In this document: piece by piece, positions 36,201 through 47,090 of the stretch
How positions within the stretch are numbered: position 1 is the first letter of the stretch
Layout: each line of letters opens with the position of its first letter
NCBI GenBank assembly: GCA_022578605.1
Contig: MU394126.1
Span: 1-64,000 of the forward strand
Length of the DNA stretch: 64,000 nt
From: Camillea tinctor
Taxonomy: Eukaryota > Ascomycota > Sordariomycetes > Xylariales > Xylariaceae
Direction of reading: 5' to 3'
Notes under the pieces: model-generated
Told to the model about the DNA's origin: nothing
Databases searched by the model: none
What the model saw: the letters and a program-made list of their open reading frames with translations, nothing else
Program-made: the position numbers and the translations under genes

Positions 36201-37950
36201 GCACACTATCCCTTGCTGCATACAATCGTCGTAGAGTTCTTTCAAGGACATCAAGGTCTTGCCCAGTTGCTCGATCTCTTGTTGCTCCGAAAAGTCCTCA
36301 TGGGCGAAGCCTTCCTGCGATAGGAGATGGAGGGATGTCACATGAAAGCGGGCAATCGTTTCTAGACAGTATATCAAATCGTTCCTCTCATCTGATGTCA
36401 TCGAGATTTTCTGTACGGACAGATCGATTCGAATGGCTCGCGTGCGGTCCCAGAGGAAGTTGTGTCGTAACGGCAATAAGTTATCCGAAGGAATAAGGTC
36501 ATCAATTAGATAGTCCAGGGTCTTTCGCAACGTAGGGAACGACCGAACATCCATGGGCAAAGGTGCATCCTGACCGGCTGCAGACCGAGCAAGACGCTTG
36601 ACCATAAGGTGCGGCTTGGCCACAAGATCACCGTTATCATCCGTGTCCTTTTCTGCTAACTTGATGTCAAGTTCGACGATGCGAGTAATCCTCTCCCATT
36701 CCGGACACATATCCTCCGAGATACCCCGAAAAATAAGAGCTTTATCCAGCGTACGCTTCTTGTCTGGGTCGTCGATAAGACCTGCGCGGATTAGGGATTT
36801 CCTAGCCTTTTCTCTATAGGCTTTATGCGACTCTCGTAATGCTTCCACGGCCTGACGCTGCGCGAGACTTCCGGGATTTGCTGGCCACGGCGGAGGCTTG
36901 ATACCATCTTTGGCAAGTTGCTGTTTGATTTTGGCTGCTAGATTATGTGAGCGTCCATTATGGTTGGGCGATGGCTTCGTATTGCCCCAAGTAGCCGTGT
37001 TCTTGGGGCCTCGTGGCGGCTGGGGTCCCGAGGCGGACCGTTTAGAAGCTAGTTTGGGATCGGGCGAATTCCTCGAGAATTTAGATCTCCCCTGAAAATC
37101 AGAATCACTCTTCCTCTTGCTATTTGATGGGCCCTTGCCGAAGCTAGGGCCCGACGTTTGCGATCCTCCACCCTGTTGATTAGGCCATGCTGGCTGGACG
37201 AACTCGGCAACTTTTCTTTTACTGTTGGGGGCGGAAGAGCTATTATTATTAGAGGTTGGCGCAGCAAATGGTTTGTGATTGGGTTCGGCTGTCTTGTTGT
37301 TCCCACCAAACGGGTTGTGAGGTTTTTGCGCGGCATTAGATGGTTGGCCAAAGGATGGTGAAGCAGTTCGGGGTTGGGCTGAGTTGTTGGTAGAGAGGAA
37401 AGGATTGACAGGAGCAGGGTTGGCTCCAAAGGTATTCTGAGCAGTTGCTTGTCCATTTGGCTTGGCTTGAGAGAAAGGGTTGGCTGGCGGTTGGGCGAAA
37501 GGGTTCGAGGGCGCCGGCTGACCGAATGCTAGAGGATTAACCGGGGCATTAGCTAGGATTTGTAGTATATAAGCAATAAGACGAGTCGGCGGGAGTGGTT
37601 TAAGCCATAGCCGTTGCGCGTGGTCGACGAAGCCCTTTATCTCTCAGCAGTATCATGTCCATATCGGTAGGGTGGGTGGAAGAGGAGGGGGGCTCGGTCT
37701 TCATTCGCGTCGCATCGCATCACGTAGAGATCGACGAGCATGATAGGCATGATAACATATGCCTTAGAAGAGCGATGCTCGATCGTGCAAGTGTTCGGCA
37801 TGGGCGATATCATAGTAGCTCGTGGTGATGATTATATTTTAAGACAATATGGGGGGAATGGGAAAAGAAAACTATTGACTTACGGTTGGTGGGCGTGTTT
37901 TTCGGACCGCCGCCTGTGCCCCAACCGCCGTGCCTCTCGGTATTAAGCAT
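33211..37950 (-). CDS. SAC3: SAC3/GANP mRNA export scaffold
   Basis: Three exons, 37950-37884, 37552-34820 and 34688-33211, give 1425 residues. The tiny first exon (MLNTERHGGWGTGGG) joins in phase across a 331-nt intron. Residues about 25-130 are a nucleoporin-like low-complexity region with NPF and FG repeats, as in the Mex67-binding N-terminus of yeast Sac3. The SAC3/GANP domain spans about 260-580, with PMDVRSFPTLRKTLDYL and LWDRTRAIRIDLSVQK as its signature. The second half is disordered. Near residue 1040 a charged helix (RWLDTTRKHRVIRRIQ...WRLPENVAKRELAAKR) fits the CID segment that binds Sus1 and Cdc31. The protein is the scaffold of TREX-2, which couples transcription at nuclear pores to mRNA export. 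It is a single-copy core gene and its presence supports normal chromosomal context here. Confidence 0.93.
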
Positions 37951-39931
37951 AGCGCCCTATCCGTTCGGCTGTCATCGACATAGAGGCGACTTGATGTTGG
38001 AGGAGAGAATAGTGACGATGTTGAGGTTTGGTGGTGATAGTGGTGGTGGTGTTGGTGTTTATTGAAGATGATGTGGATGGCGCGACAAGAAAAAAAAAGA
38101 AAAAGAAAAAGAAAGAAAGAAATTGCCTAAGGCTAATGAAAGGTTAGGCGTCGATAAGACGAATTATAGACAGCGAGGGGTTTGTCCACAGTGGAATGCT
38201 GTGTTACGGAATTTCGCTCGTAAAGATGTGATACTGGTGGTGGTGTTGGTGGTAGGTTGTTGAATAAGAGAGAGAGAGAGAGTGGCTCAATGGCCCATTG
38301 TTTGATTGTAGAAGGTGTTGTAGCGATGCACCATAAATGGATATGGACATAGACAAAGGACGTCGCAAGCAGCTAAGACCTATTTGCCGCGCCTGGCCGC
38401 CTAAAAAAATGCCCGAATTTGGTTTAGACTAGGGAAGGTAACCTTAAAGCTCTTCTACCCTATCTGCTCTATCTACCTCCCTCACTACAATCCATATGGC
38501 TTGATCTGACTGTGATTTGGCTGTGGCTCAAGTAAGTACCTACCTACCTAGTTAGGTAGTGTAGGTACCTAAGTAGTGAATTTTAATACCCACTACTTAA
38601 TGCAACATACCCGCTATGGTTGAAATCCGCGGGGGAAGTCCTTTCCCTCCATTGCCGACGGATGACAACTTTTTTAGGGAAGGTCCCTTAACTACCACCA
38701 CACTTTCTGTAAATCAATCCCTTGGTGTGACATTGTTGTACGGAGTACCATATGGTAGAAAGGAGGGTGTGAATCTACCTGAATCTACTTGACCCAACCA
38801 TTCTTGTTTCGTTTTTACCCGACGTACCATACTACACCAAGCATGTGTATATGTATGTAGGTACTAGGTTCTGTATGTAAGTATATGTAGTAAGGGACCT
38901 TTTATGAATGTAGGTACCAAGCAGGAAATGAGGTCATGGGATTTGTGCTTGAGGGGGGACTTGGCTATCTCGAGATTGGGAGTTCCGTCCTAACATGTCC
39001 TGTAATTTATTACTAGGCAAGACACTATATGTACTAGTAGAGATGCCCGACGTTAGGTACCTACATATCTTTTGTGTTGTACATAGTAGGACCAGCATAC
39101 TAGTTACATCTTTTTGGACTTGCATCCATGTCAAACACTTACCTGTCGCAGCTCTTTCCTTCTTTTTTTTTTTTTAAACTACTGTAGTTGTAAGCAAAGC
39201 AAGGTAGTGTACAGGAACCGTTAAACCTTATCTCTCCAACAAACTAACTAGAATTCTTCTCTCCCTGTCTTAATTTTTTTTAAACCTTTTCTTTTCACGA
39301 TTCGCTTTTCAATCCCAGGCGCATACAAAACTTACACTTACACATAAATCTACCTACTCAACATAACTTACATACCTACAACCCAACATTGAATATCGCA
39401 TCCTCCATAAAACCTGCACGTCGCTATTAGTTACCATTCCTCTGCGAACTCTCTGATCCTCTGATCTGTTCAAATAATAATAATAAAAACCAACGAGTCG
39501 CAAACCGCTATCTTATCTCAACCCAACGCTCCTCCAACACATCATCGTATACCTATTCGTCCTGACCTATAATTTTGCAGCTTCATATCGTTCCATCACC
39601 TATAGCATAGCACCGAGCGGAGCCCTCCTCTCCTTTCCACCTCATCCTCTCTCCCGTCCTCTCAAATCATTTCATCCGAATGGGCCCCCCCCCATCCTGA
39701 CAATCCGTAATCCTGCATGATTTGCTGACTACCTGTACACTACACCAGCACGACTTGTTGTCAGGTCGGAACTCCGACCCTTCCAGTCCTGCCCTGCCCC
39801 GATCTGACCTGAGACTTGTGTACACTGCAGCAAAGCTTCCCACCCAAACAACTTCTTCTCCATCGAACCTCCGTTGCCCTATCGGACCTCTTCTATATTA
39901 GAACCCATTTCCACCGCAGTGTCTATTCGAG
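37951..39931. promoter_or_regulatory. Divergent promoter region, SAC3 and the 39.9-kb gene
   Basis: About 2 kb separates the two divergent start codons. It contains a short (AG)n run near 38268-38282, an A/G-rich patch near 38088-38120, a cluster of TACCTACCTAGTTAGGTA-type motifs near 38535-38575, and pyrimidine-rich sequence just upstream of 39932. No further gene is supported; a 66-residue frame at 38934-39134 has no context. Confidence 0.55.
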
Positions 39932-41272
39932 ATGGCCTTCCTGGAAGATCCTCGACTCCGGCAGCGGTGGAACCAGATTTCCCATACCACCGAGACCGTC
40001 ACCGAAAATGCTGCCGCTGGCATCTGGAGCTTTGGCCATACCTACATCAATCCCTGCCTGGCTTCTGCCACCTCATCACTAGACAATTGCGTTGCTGTTT
40101 GCTTTGGTGATAGAGAAGAACGCGCCCGACGAGCGAGAGAGCGCCAGCGAGCACGAGGCCGCGCCGAATATAGTTTCGACTTCTACGATGACTGGGACGA
40201 AGACTTGAGCGGTCAGGATGGGGGCCTTCTGGGTGGTTGGCGAGGCGAGGATTGGGATCGTGTGCTCTCGGGCACGGGGTCGAGCAAGAGTAAGGGAGCG
40301 TCTGGCGAGGTGCAAGACCAACCCAGAGGTCGGAATCGCGGTATGAGTTATGGAACACGAGGTGGACGGCGGAAGACCAACGAACAAGAAGACCCCACCA
40401 TCATCCCGAGTACCGCGCCCCTGGGCTTCCTAGCTCGTCTGCCCTTTAAGATCGGAGGGACCCTGAGATACAAACCTAGTGCGGCCAATCTGCAGGAACA
40501 TCCCGGAGCCCTGAGTCACGAATTGGAAGGGGAACACGAGCCTCTATTAGGTGCAAGCGGTAGTGGCGATTTGCACCCCGAAGAAATACCGGCGCAGAAC
40601 AGGAAGCGAAGCGGGACGACGGGTAGTGGGGGTACCAGCGATTCCTTCAGGTCCAGGGGCGATCTCTTCCCGAGTGATGGAGAAGGAGACGAAGATGCCA
40701 TCCCCTTGGACGATGAATTCACCATTGCGTTAGACCATGTGGACGATCGTTCAAGCAACATGACAAAGAGCAGTAAAGGAAAGCGGATAGCCGGCTATAA
40801 GACGCCACGCAGTGTCTCGAGGACAACGACAGATTCAAGAAGGCCGTCACTACGGTTGAGTCAGCATTCACCCTCTAACCCACAAAGCCCTGCTTTGCTT
40901 TCAGCTCAGTCAATGGAAGATTTAAAAATGGAAGAAGCTCGGTTAGAACAAGAAGAAGATGCGATGATCGAGAAGAGAAGACTGGCCGCTGCAGACTTAG
41001 CTTTGCGACGGGGACTTAGTCGTGAGAATCTTGCGATTGAATCTGTGCCAGAGTCCAAATCCGAGATAGTGGAGGTAGACGTGGTCCGGGTGCCAGAGCA
41101 AGCCATTCTGGATGAGGTTACGGATGACGAGGAAAGCGATGACGATGGTGATGATGATGCAAGGCCGGCAGCGACACATGCACATAAAGAAACATACCCG
41201 CCGACTACATCAACTTCAGGGAATACTCCAGATGACCAGTTCGTACCAGCACGCCTGCCATTTTTCCGGTGA
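39932..41272 (+). CDS. Uncharacterised disordered acidic protein
   Basis: A single exon with an ATG start gives 446 residues. I do not recognise a catalytic family. The N-terminal 65 residues (RQRWNQISHTTETV, then IWSFGHTYINPCLASA) look folded or membrane-peripheral. An Arg-rich helix follows (REERARRARERQRARGR), then an acidic YDDWDEDL. The middle is Gly/Ser-rich and disordered. A predicted coiled segment (MEDLKMEEARLEQEEDAMIEKRRLAAADLALRRGL) lies near residue 330-365, and an acidic DDEESDDDGDDD tail follows. Intact length, consistent codon use and a pyrimidine-rich 5' leader indicate a real gene, and proteins of this build occur across filamentous ascomycetes. A membrane-trafficking or nuclear adaptor role is possible but not shown. 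Confidence 0.8.
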   Translation: MAFLEDPRLRQRWNQISHTTETVTENAAAGIWSFGHTYINPCLASATSSLDNCVAVCFGDREERARRARERQRARGRAEYSFDFYDDWDEDLSGQDGGLLGGWRGEDWDRVLSGTGSSKSKGASGEVQDQPRGRNRGMSYGTRGGRRKTNEQEDPTIIPSTAPLGFLARLPFKIGGTLRYKPSAANLQEHPGALSHELEGEHEPLLGASGSGDLHPEEIPAQNRKRSGTTGSGGTSDSFRSRGDLFPSDGEGDEDAIPLDDEFTIALDHVDDRSSNMTKSSKGKRIAGYKTPRSVSRTTTDSRRPSLRLSQHSPSNPQSPALLSAQSMEDLKMEEARLEQEEDAMIEKRRLAAADLALRRGLSRENLAIESVPESKSEIVEVDVVRVPEQAILDEVTDDEESDDDGDDDARPAATHAHKETYPPTTSTSGNTPDDQFVPARLPFFR

Positions 41273-42492
41273 CACTATATGAATATAGCAGATACCAATA
41301 AGGTGTATTCATAGAGTACTGCCCCCTTCCCCTCCCTCTTCACGAAATTGACACCGGAATTGGTTGACATGAAGAAAAACCTAAAGGTTTCACTATTGGA
41401 TCCCATGCTCACTCGATTCCTTTTACGATGTATATGGCATGTTTATGATTGGTTCTATTTTCAAGGCTCGCCTTGGTGGTAAACGGGATGTTAAGCAGGC
41501 GCATTTCTAACCATAGAAGAAGCACTACAACCGATGGTCATGAGACCATTTGATCGCAACGTATATACCCAAATTTTGTTTTCTACTTGTAATTATTCAC
41601 AACACAATGTTCTCATGTACAACATATGAGATTACCTGTTTATATCTATTGCTTGAGCTAGTGATCTTTGGTGCAGCTATGAAGTAGGCGGAATTTAAAT
41701 AAGGGGGGTTAGGTAGGTCAACGCCTACCTGTAAAACCCTAGTATATATGGATAGTTGGTTTAATATCTACAGTAAGTCAACTAGGTACCCACTCTTGAA
41801 GTATACTCATGCATTGTGCTGGAATTGGCAGGATCTGTAGGGTGCAATGGCAAGCATGGTAACCTTTATGTTATTGGTAGATGGTTGGTAATAAGGCTAT
41901 GGACATGAACACGAAGCCAGAAAAGTTGCCTCGGTATCTCCTCTTTATAACCACAGACTACCCCAGAAAACCCCACCTCAGTAGTGACCGAGCTCCCCGA
42001 ACTTAGGGGCCAGGGGTTTTGACAAATGCCGTCTAAAACCCCCCATAAAGTAGTGTATTGACCAGTAGAGGAGGAACTAGAACTAGAACCAGAAGTTCTT
42101 CAAGTGAGTTGTCGTGGGACTGAACTCAACTCAGCTCAACTCAACTCAACTCAATTCCCATACTATCTCATCCTATCTTTCGACTAACCTTTGGGCGTAT
42201 ATTTGCAAATCTAAATCAACTATTGTACTTGATTTGAACCAAAAAGCTATTACTTGGAGTAGTAAAGAGACAACTTTTGATAGTGATTGAAGTAACCGAG
42301 GGTCATTCCACGACCCCTGGATTCTACAACTCATACTTTATACTTCATACCACACTCACATCGTGAGACTCTCACACCACCCTTACCTACCTGCATTGAG
42401 AAGCTAATCATCTATCAGGTTCACCGGCCACAAAACTACTAGCAGCCATAGATAACTAGCCAAGTCCACCTACCTCTGTGGAAACCGCAGCA
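41273..42492. other. Intergenic region with CTCAA pentanucleotide repeat
   Basis: No gene is supported. A run of AACTC units lies at about 42123-42154 within the leader region of the next gene, where a CT-rich start context is common. A T-rich 3' region follows the preceding gene. Confidence 0.6.
42123..42154. repeat. (AACTC)n microsatellite
   Basis: About six units of AACTC with one GCTC interruption, about 340 bp upstream of the nitronate monooxygenase start codon. Confidence 0.8.
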
Positions 42493-43572
42493 ATGGCACC
42501 CAAAGGACCCATAACCACGCCCCTAACCGAGCTCCTCGGCATATCCCACCCCATCATCCTCGCGGGCATGGCACGCACCTCCGGCGGCGCCCTCGCAGCC
42601 GCCGTGTCCAACGCCGGCGGGCTGGGCGTGATAGGCGGGTTCATGTACACGCCGGACCAGCTGCGTTCCATCATCGCGGAGATGAAAGCGCAGCTGCGCG
42701 CGCCCGACCTGCCCTTCGGCGTGGACCTGGCGCTGCCGCAGATCGGCGGCTCCGCCCGCCGCACCAACCACGACTACACCGGCGGCAAGCTCGACGAGCT
42801 GATCGACATCACCATCGCCGCGGGCGCGCGGCTGTTCGTCAGCGCCGTCGGCGTGCCCCCGAAACCTGTCATCGAGCGCCTCCACGCCGCCGGCATCCTC
42901 GTCATGAACATGGTCGGCCACCCCAAGCACGCCGCCAAGGCCCTCGATCTCGGCGTCGACATGGTGTGCGCCCAGGGCGGCGAGGGCGGCGGCCACACCG
43001 GCGACATCGCGAGCTCGGTGCTCATCCCCGCGGTGGCCGACGTCGCCGCGCGGTACAAGCCGGCTCTGCTCGGGGGCCGCACCGCGCTCGTGGTCGCCGC
43101 GGGGGGGATTTCGAACGGCCGCGGGCTCGCGGCGAGCCTCATGCAGGGCGCGGCGGGGGTGTGGGTGGGGACGCGGTTCGTGGCCAGCGAGGAGGCCGGG
43201 TGCAGCGAGGAGCACAAGCGCAGCGTGGTGGCGTGCGGCCTGAGCGAGACCGAGCGCACGCTGGTGCTCTCGGGGCGGCCGCTGCGCGCGAGGGTGAATG
43301 AGTACATCGCGCGCTGGCACGCGCGCCCGGACCAGATCCGCGAGCTGTGCGACCGCGGCATCGTGCCCATCGAGTGGGACTTCGAGCAGGGCAACGAGGT
43401 CGATCCCCCGCACTTGATGGGCCAGGTCGCCGGCTCCATCACCGAGATTCAGCCCGCCGCCCGCATCGTGAAGGATATGGTCGATGAGGCGGTTACTATG
43501 CTGAAGCGCGGCGGCGAGTATCTTGGTGGTGGCGGGGGGGAGGCGGACGTCGCGAGGAGCAGTAAGTTGTGA
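42493..43572 (+). CDS. Nitronate monooxygenase (NPD/2-nitropropane dioxygenase family)
   Basis: A single exon gives 359 residues from the ATG at 42493; the five codons upstream in frame are not needed. This FMN-dependent TIM-barrel enzyme oxidises alkyl nitronates such as propionate 3-nitronate to carbonyl compounds. Motifs include the N-terminal LGISHPIILAGMA, SNAGGLGVIGG, the QGGEGGGHTG loop carrying the catalytic-base His, and the FMN-phosphate motifs VVAAGGISNGRG and GAAGVWVGTRF. Length agrees with the family. The coding sequence is conspicuously GC-rich, with third positions nearly all G or C and runs such as GCGGCGGG, unlike every neighbour. That also produces a long antisense open frame. 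The gene has no intron. Transfer from a GC-rich donor, or strong codon selection, could explain this. Confidence 0.93.
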   Translation: MAPKGPITTPLTELLGISHPIILAGMARTSGGALAAAVSNAGGLGVIGGFMYTPDQLRSIIAEMKAQLRAPDLPFGVDLALPQIGGSARRTNHDYTGGKLDELIDITIAAGARLFVSAVGVPPKPVIERLHAAGILVMNMVGHPKHAAKALDLGVDMVCAQGGEGGGHTGDIASSVLIPAVADVAARYKPALLGGRTALVVAAGGISNGRGLAASLMQGAAGVWVGTRFVASEEAGCSEEHKRSVVACGLSETERTLVLSGRPLRARVNEYIARWHARPDQIRELCDRGIVPIEWDFEQGNEVDPPHLMGQVAGSITEIQPAARIVKDMVDEAVTMLKRGGEYLGGGGGEADVARSSKL

Positions 43573-46142
43573 GGTGCGGCTGAGCTGGGCTGGGCTGATC
43601 GCGGAAATTATGTTGGCTCTGGAACAATCTGTAGGACATGTTGGAGTAATGGTCCTTTCTTTTGGCGTCCCCTCCCCCCCCCCTTTTGCCTCTTTTTTTC
43701 TTCTTCTTATTCGTTTCAATTAAAATGAGTCGAGGCCAGTGGGTTGGTACTGTACTGTGAAGGAGGAGCAAGGTCTAGAACGTAAGAAAAAACCCGGGGA
43801 GGAGGGAGGAACTGCAAGCCACAATGTCTGAGGATTGTGTGCGTGCGTTGTTCACCTACATATGTGCGCGCGTTTCTGTTCCAACCGTGCCGCGTCCATC
43901 ATCGACCGGGACCGTCCTAGCGCAGGGTATTCCCGGGTGAGGGAGAGGGGGGGACGACGAGAAAATATAGGAAAGACAAATATTTTGATGCGGGATATTC
44001 CACTGCAGATGATCATCACGAACTAATGATGGAACTATGCCCTACTATATCCGACGTTCTATTGAGTCAGGGTTCAATATAACGTAGGTTCATCGTCATA
44101 TCATAATTTTACAGAACGCCGAGCTGCCGTTCGCAACTGTGACAAATATGATTACTCCGAGAAGGCGTATCGTGATGGGCTATATGTCACGTTAACATGG
44201 CTGCGTGGCTGCGCGAGCTCGATGTGCCTGTGCGTAACTTTGCTTGCCATATACAACATAGTAACTAGCTAGGTCCCAGCTCGAACTCTACTTAGTCCGT
44301 ATCTACATGAGGAGGGGGAAACGGGGGTAGTGGAGGTATGGAATTATTTGGCCCTCTACGGTATTCGATAAGTTGTCGGGACGTCAGTATAGAAAAAAAA
44401 GGGGGGGAAGGGGGTGGAGTAGACGCGTATAAGACCGGCATTGCAGAGATACTAGGAAAGTAGCAAAGCAAATACGCAAAGCAACAAGATGTTGACGAGT
44501 GATATGTCGTTATCTCCCCTCCTCTCCTCCTCCGTCTTCTTTCCGGTGAGTTCGTGCTTACTCTTGCTCCCGATCGGTGAGTTTGACCCTCCGTTCTTGC
44601 AATATATCTACGGCTATGGCCAGGCCCTCGTCCACGTCGACTTACATCGAGCATATAGGTTACGCCGCATGCATTACGTATACATATTTGGGCAAAGTCC
44701 TTCCATCCCACGGGAAGTGGGGGGACGACGGGTAGGAGAATAAGGAGAAAGATGGGGAGAAAGAAGCGCCTTTTTTGGTTTCTGAGGTTTCTATGTGGCT
44801 TGGGCGGTGAGTCGCATGCGACCGCTTACAGTTGCATATGTGTGCATCACATATAACCTATGCCACATTAAATAGCTCTCTTTTATTGTCACGTCTCTTT
44901 GTTTCTCCTATCGGGATGGATGATTAACGTAGGGAAAAAAGGAGAGACTGATGTCTGCTCCATTTCTTCGTAGAGTCGAACATCGGGGGAAAGAAGAAGT
45001 AAACCGCCGATGTGTTTAGAACAGAGAGGCAGTTTTGTATGGAACACGCGGAGGCTACACTAGAATTTGTTGAGACGATGAAGTTGAGAGAGGGGCGGTC
45101 AGTGGAAGAAGAGGAAAGGCAAGGAAGAGACGGAGGGATCGGCGAACCATGGGGTGTTTTCTAGTGTAGTCGAAGTGAGGGAAATTACGTATTTGTTGGT
45201 GGCGTTCATAGAAGGAAACGTCAGGAGAAGAGAAATAATCGGAATATGAAAAAAAAAAATTTTTTGAAAAAGAAAAGAAAGAAGGGAAAAAAGGAAGTAT
45301 GAATGCCATCTATCTTTCGAGAATTGGACGCCTAGATGGACCCTTTTTCTCTCAATAGTGCTCCCTGACTCTCTCTGCCCCCCTCTAATTCAGCCCTCAT
45401 ATGTAAGTGGTATGTCGTACCCTGACCTGTTCCCCGACATGTCGTGGCAGTTTCTAGTCCCACGATAGGCAGGCTGTTGATACATCGTAGTGAGTAGACT
45501 GAGTTAAGCTCAGGGGCAAGATAAGGAGTAACGGCTTCTTGGCTTCTCACGGTGCCTATATACCTAGTGTGCTTCGTTAAACGCTTCTCTCTGGTCAGAT
45601 GGAATGATATTTCGACGGCGGTCTAAGCGTGAGTAAAAGTGCAAAACTGGTGAGCAGGGAGGTGAGGGGGACGGCGAGGAGGGGGCCATTGAGTTTGCAT
45701 TGACTTGACTATAGTAGCGTTAGAGGTGGCGGTTGCGCGAGGGAGCTTCTTACCAATAGCATTGCCTGCTTTACTGGCTTCACGATGAGAGGTAAGGTAT
45801 TGGATTAGGAAAAAAAAACTTGATTTCTTGAGAGACGAAAAACGGCGAATTTGATTGGAGGTCTGGTATCTAGTAGCAAAACAAAATAGAAAGAAAGAAA
45901 AATCATTTTTATGTCTCTCCCTCTCCCCGACACTTCCCCTACCCTTCTCTCTCCTATTCTCCCCGTCCCTATATGTATGCAAGGTGTAGTCATAATGACT
46001 ATGCGCCCTAGTGAAAAAAAAAGCCCATATGCAAACAAGAAAGCTAGACAGATCACATCAGATCAGACATATTAGCTTCCACTTCATCTCAGACATGCCT
46101 TTGTGACTAATCAAACCATGTCGGCTCTGCTCGCAATAGCAT
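43573..46142. other. 2.6-kb intergenic region, no gene supported
   Basis: GC content drops back at the nitronate monooxygenase stop codon. The region has homopolymer-rich patches (C-run near 43675, G-run near 44401, A-run near 45250) and small frames on both strands without start context or family resemblance (44292-44743, 45055-45309, 45623-46056). I see no RNA gene. Confidence 0.55.
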
Positions 46143-47090
46143 CTAACATGCCCACCTGTCACCACGACTTTTCTTGAACACAGCTGTCGAAACGGCGGGT
46201 TCCTTCTCCCATTGCGTTGGCAGCACCTGAGTGAGTGTTTCCAGCTCTTCTCGCGCAGCCTGCATCCGCTTCTTCATAGGATCTGGTATCGCGGCCGGTT
46301 CCCCAATGACTTGGGTCTCGTCCAGTAGTTTGGTCTGCTCCTCTAGCTCAGCGTAGACTTCCTCTTGCGATGCGTCTTCGATCAACTGTGGTAAGGGCCC
46401 CAGCTTGATCTTTTCCGTGTCGTGCACGAATATCATCTTCTGCAGAGAACTGAGGTCCACCTTCTTCCACCGCAGCACCCTCCATGCGCCCTCGGGAACG
46501 ACCGCAAGCCGCTGGATCTTGTTGAGGTCTTGCGTGGACGCCCACAGCGACGAGCACTCGGGCTTGAGCTCGTCGTGGCCGAAAAATATGGTATCCCGAC
46601 TAAAGTCAACATATATCCGCGACTGCTTTCCACTGACGCCAAAGGAAAGAGTGTAGTGTTTCAAGGCCTCATATCGAGCCTCGGCGCTGACATGTAGTAG
46701 GGCGGGTATTTGTGTAGTGGACTGCCATGTCTCCTCATTATCATAGGTATGTGATAATGCCTCATCTAGAGACTTGGGAGTCTGGGTATTCCGTGTATAT
46801 GGAGACTTTATGACGATAGTTCTTGCTTCCGGCATGGCATGTTGCCAGATCTTGATTCGCAGCTCAGGTGGAAGCTCGTTGAATTTGGAAAAGTTGGGAG
46901 CCCCTTGGGGCTGGGTGAGAGGTAATGATGTTTGCTCCATGGTGTTGTCTATGATGTCCAAGAGTTGATAGTAACGGGAACGGTGCCAATGGTAAAGTCT
47001 TATAAGTAGAAGTGCCAAAGTGAAGAATGGTAGGAGAGCTACGGGAGCTTCGTAATATAAGCCGGTTGACTGGGTAGTATTCCTTGGCAT
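46143..47090 (-). CDS. 2EXR domain protein
   Basis: A single exon. From the ATG at 47090 it encodes 315 residues; from the ATG at 46940, 265. The 2EXR signature is clear: FNELPPELRIKIWQHAMPEARTIVI, followed by ALLHVSAEARYEALKHYTLSF and the FSRDTIFFGHDEL strand. The family is very expanded in filamentous ascomycetes, usually near accessory genes, and has no proven biochemical role. The longer start adds a hydrophobic helix (APVALLPFFTLALLLIRLYHW) that would anchor the protein in a membrane, which is unusual for the family. The shorter start is equally possible. The C-terminal third is helical and charged. Confidence 0.85.
   Translation of the reverse strand: MPRNTTQSTGLYYEAPVALLPFFTLALLLIRLYHWHRSRYYQLLDIIDNTMEQTSLPLTQPQGAPNFSKFNELPPELRIKIWQHAMPEARTIVIKSPYTRNTQTPKSLDEALSHTYDNEETWQSTTQIPALLHVSAEARYEALKHYTLSFGVSGKQSRIYVDFSRDTIFFGHDELKPECSSLWASTQDLNKIQRLAVVPEGAWRVLRWKKVDLSSLQKMIFVHDTEKIKLGPLPQLIEDASQEEVYAELEEQTKLLDETQVIGEPAAIPDPMKKRMQAAREELETLTQVLPTQWEKEPAVSTAVFKKSRGDRWAC

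Noticed and set aside
42523..43719. 398-codon open frame antisense to the nitronate monooxygenase gene
   Set aside because: It arises because the sense gene avoids A/T at third positions, which removes stop codons on the other strand. Its translation is Arg/Ala/His-rich and resembles no family.
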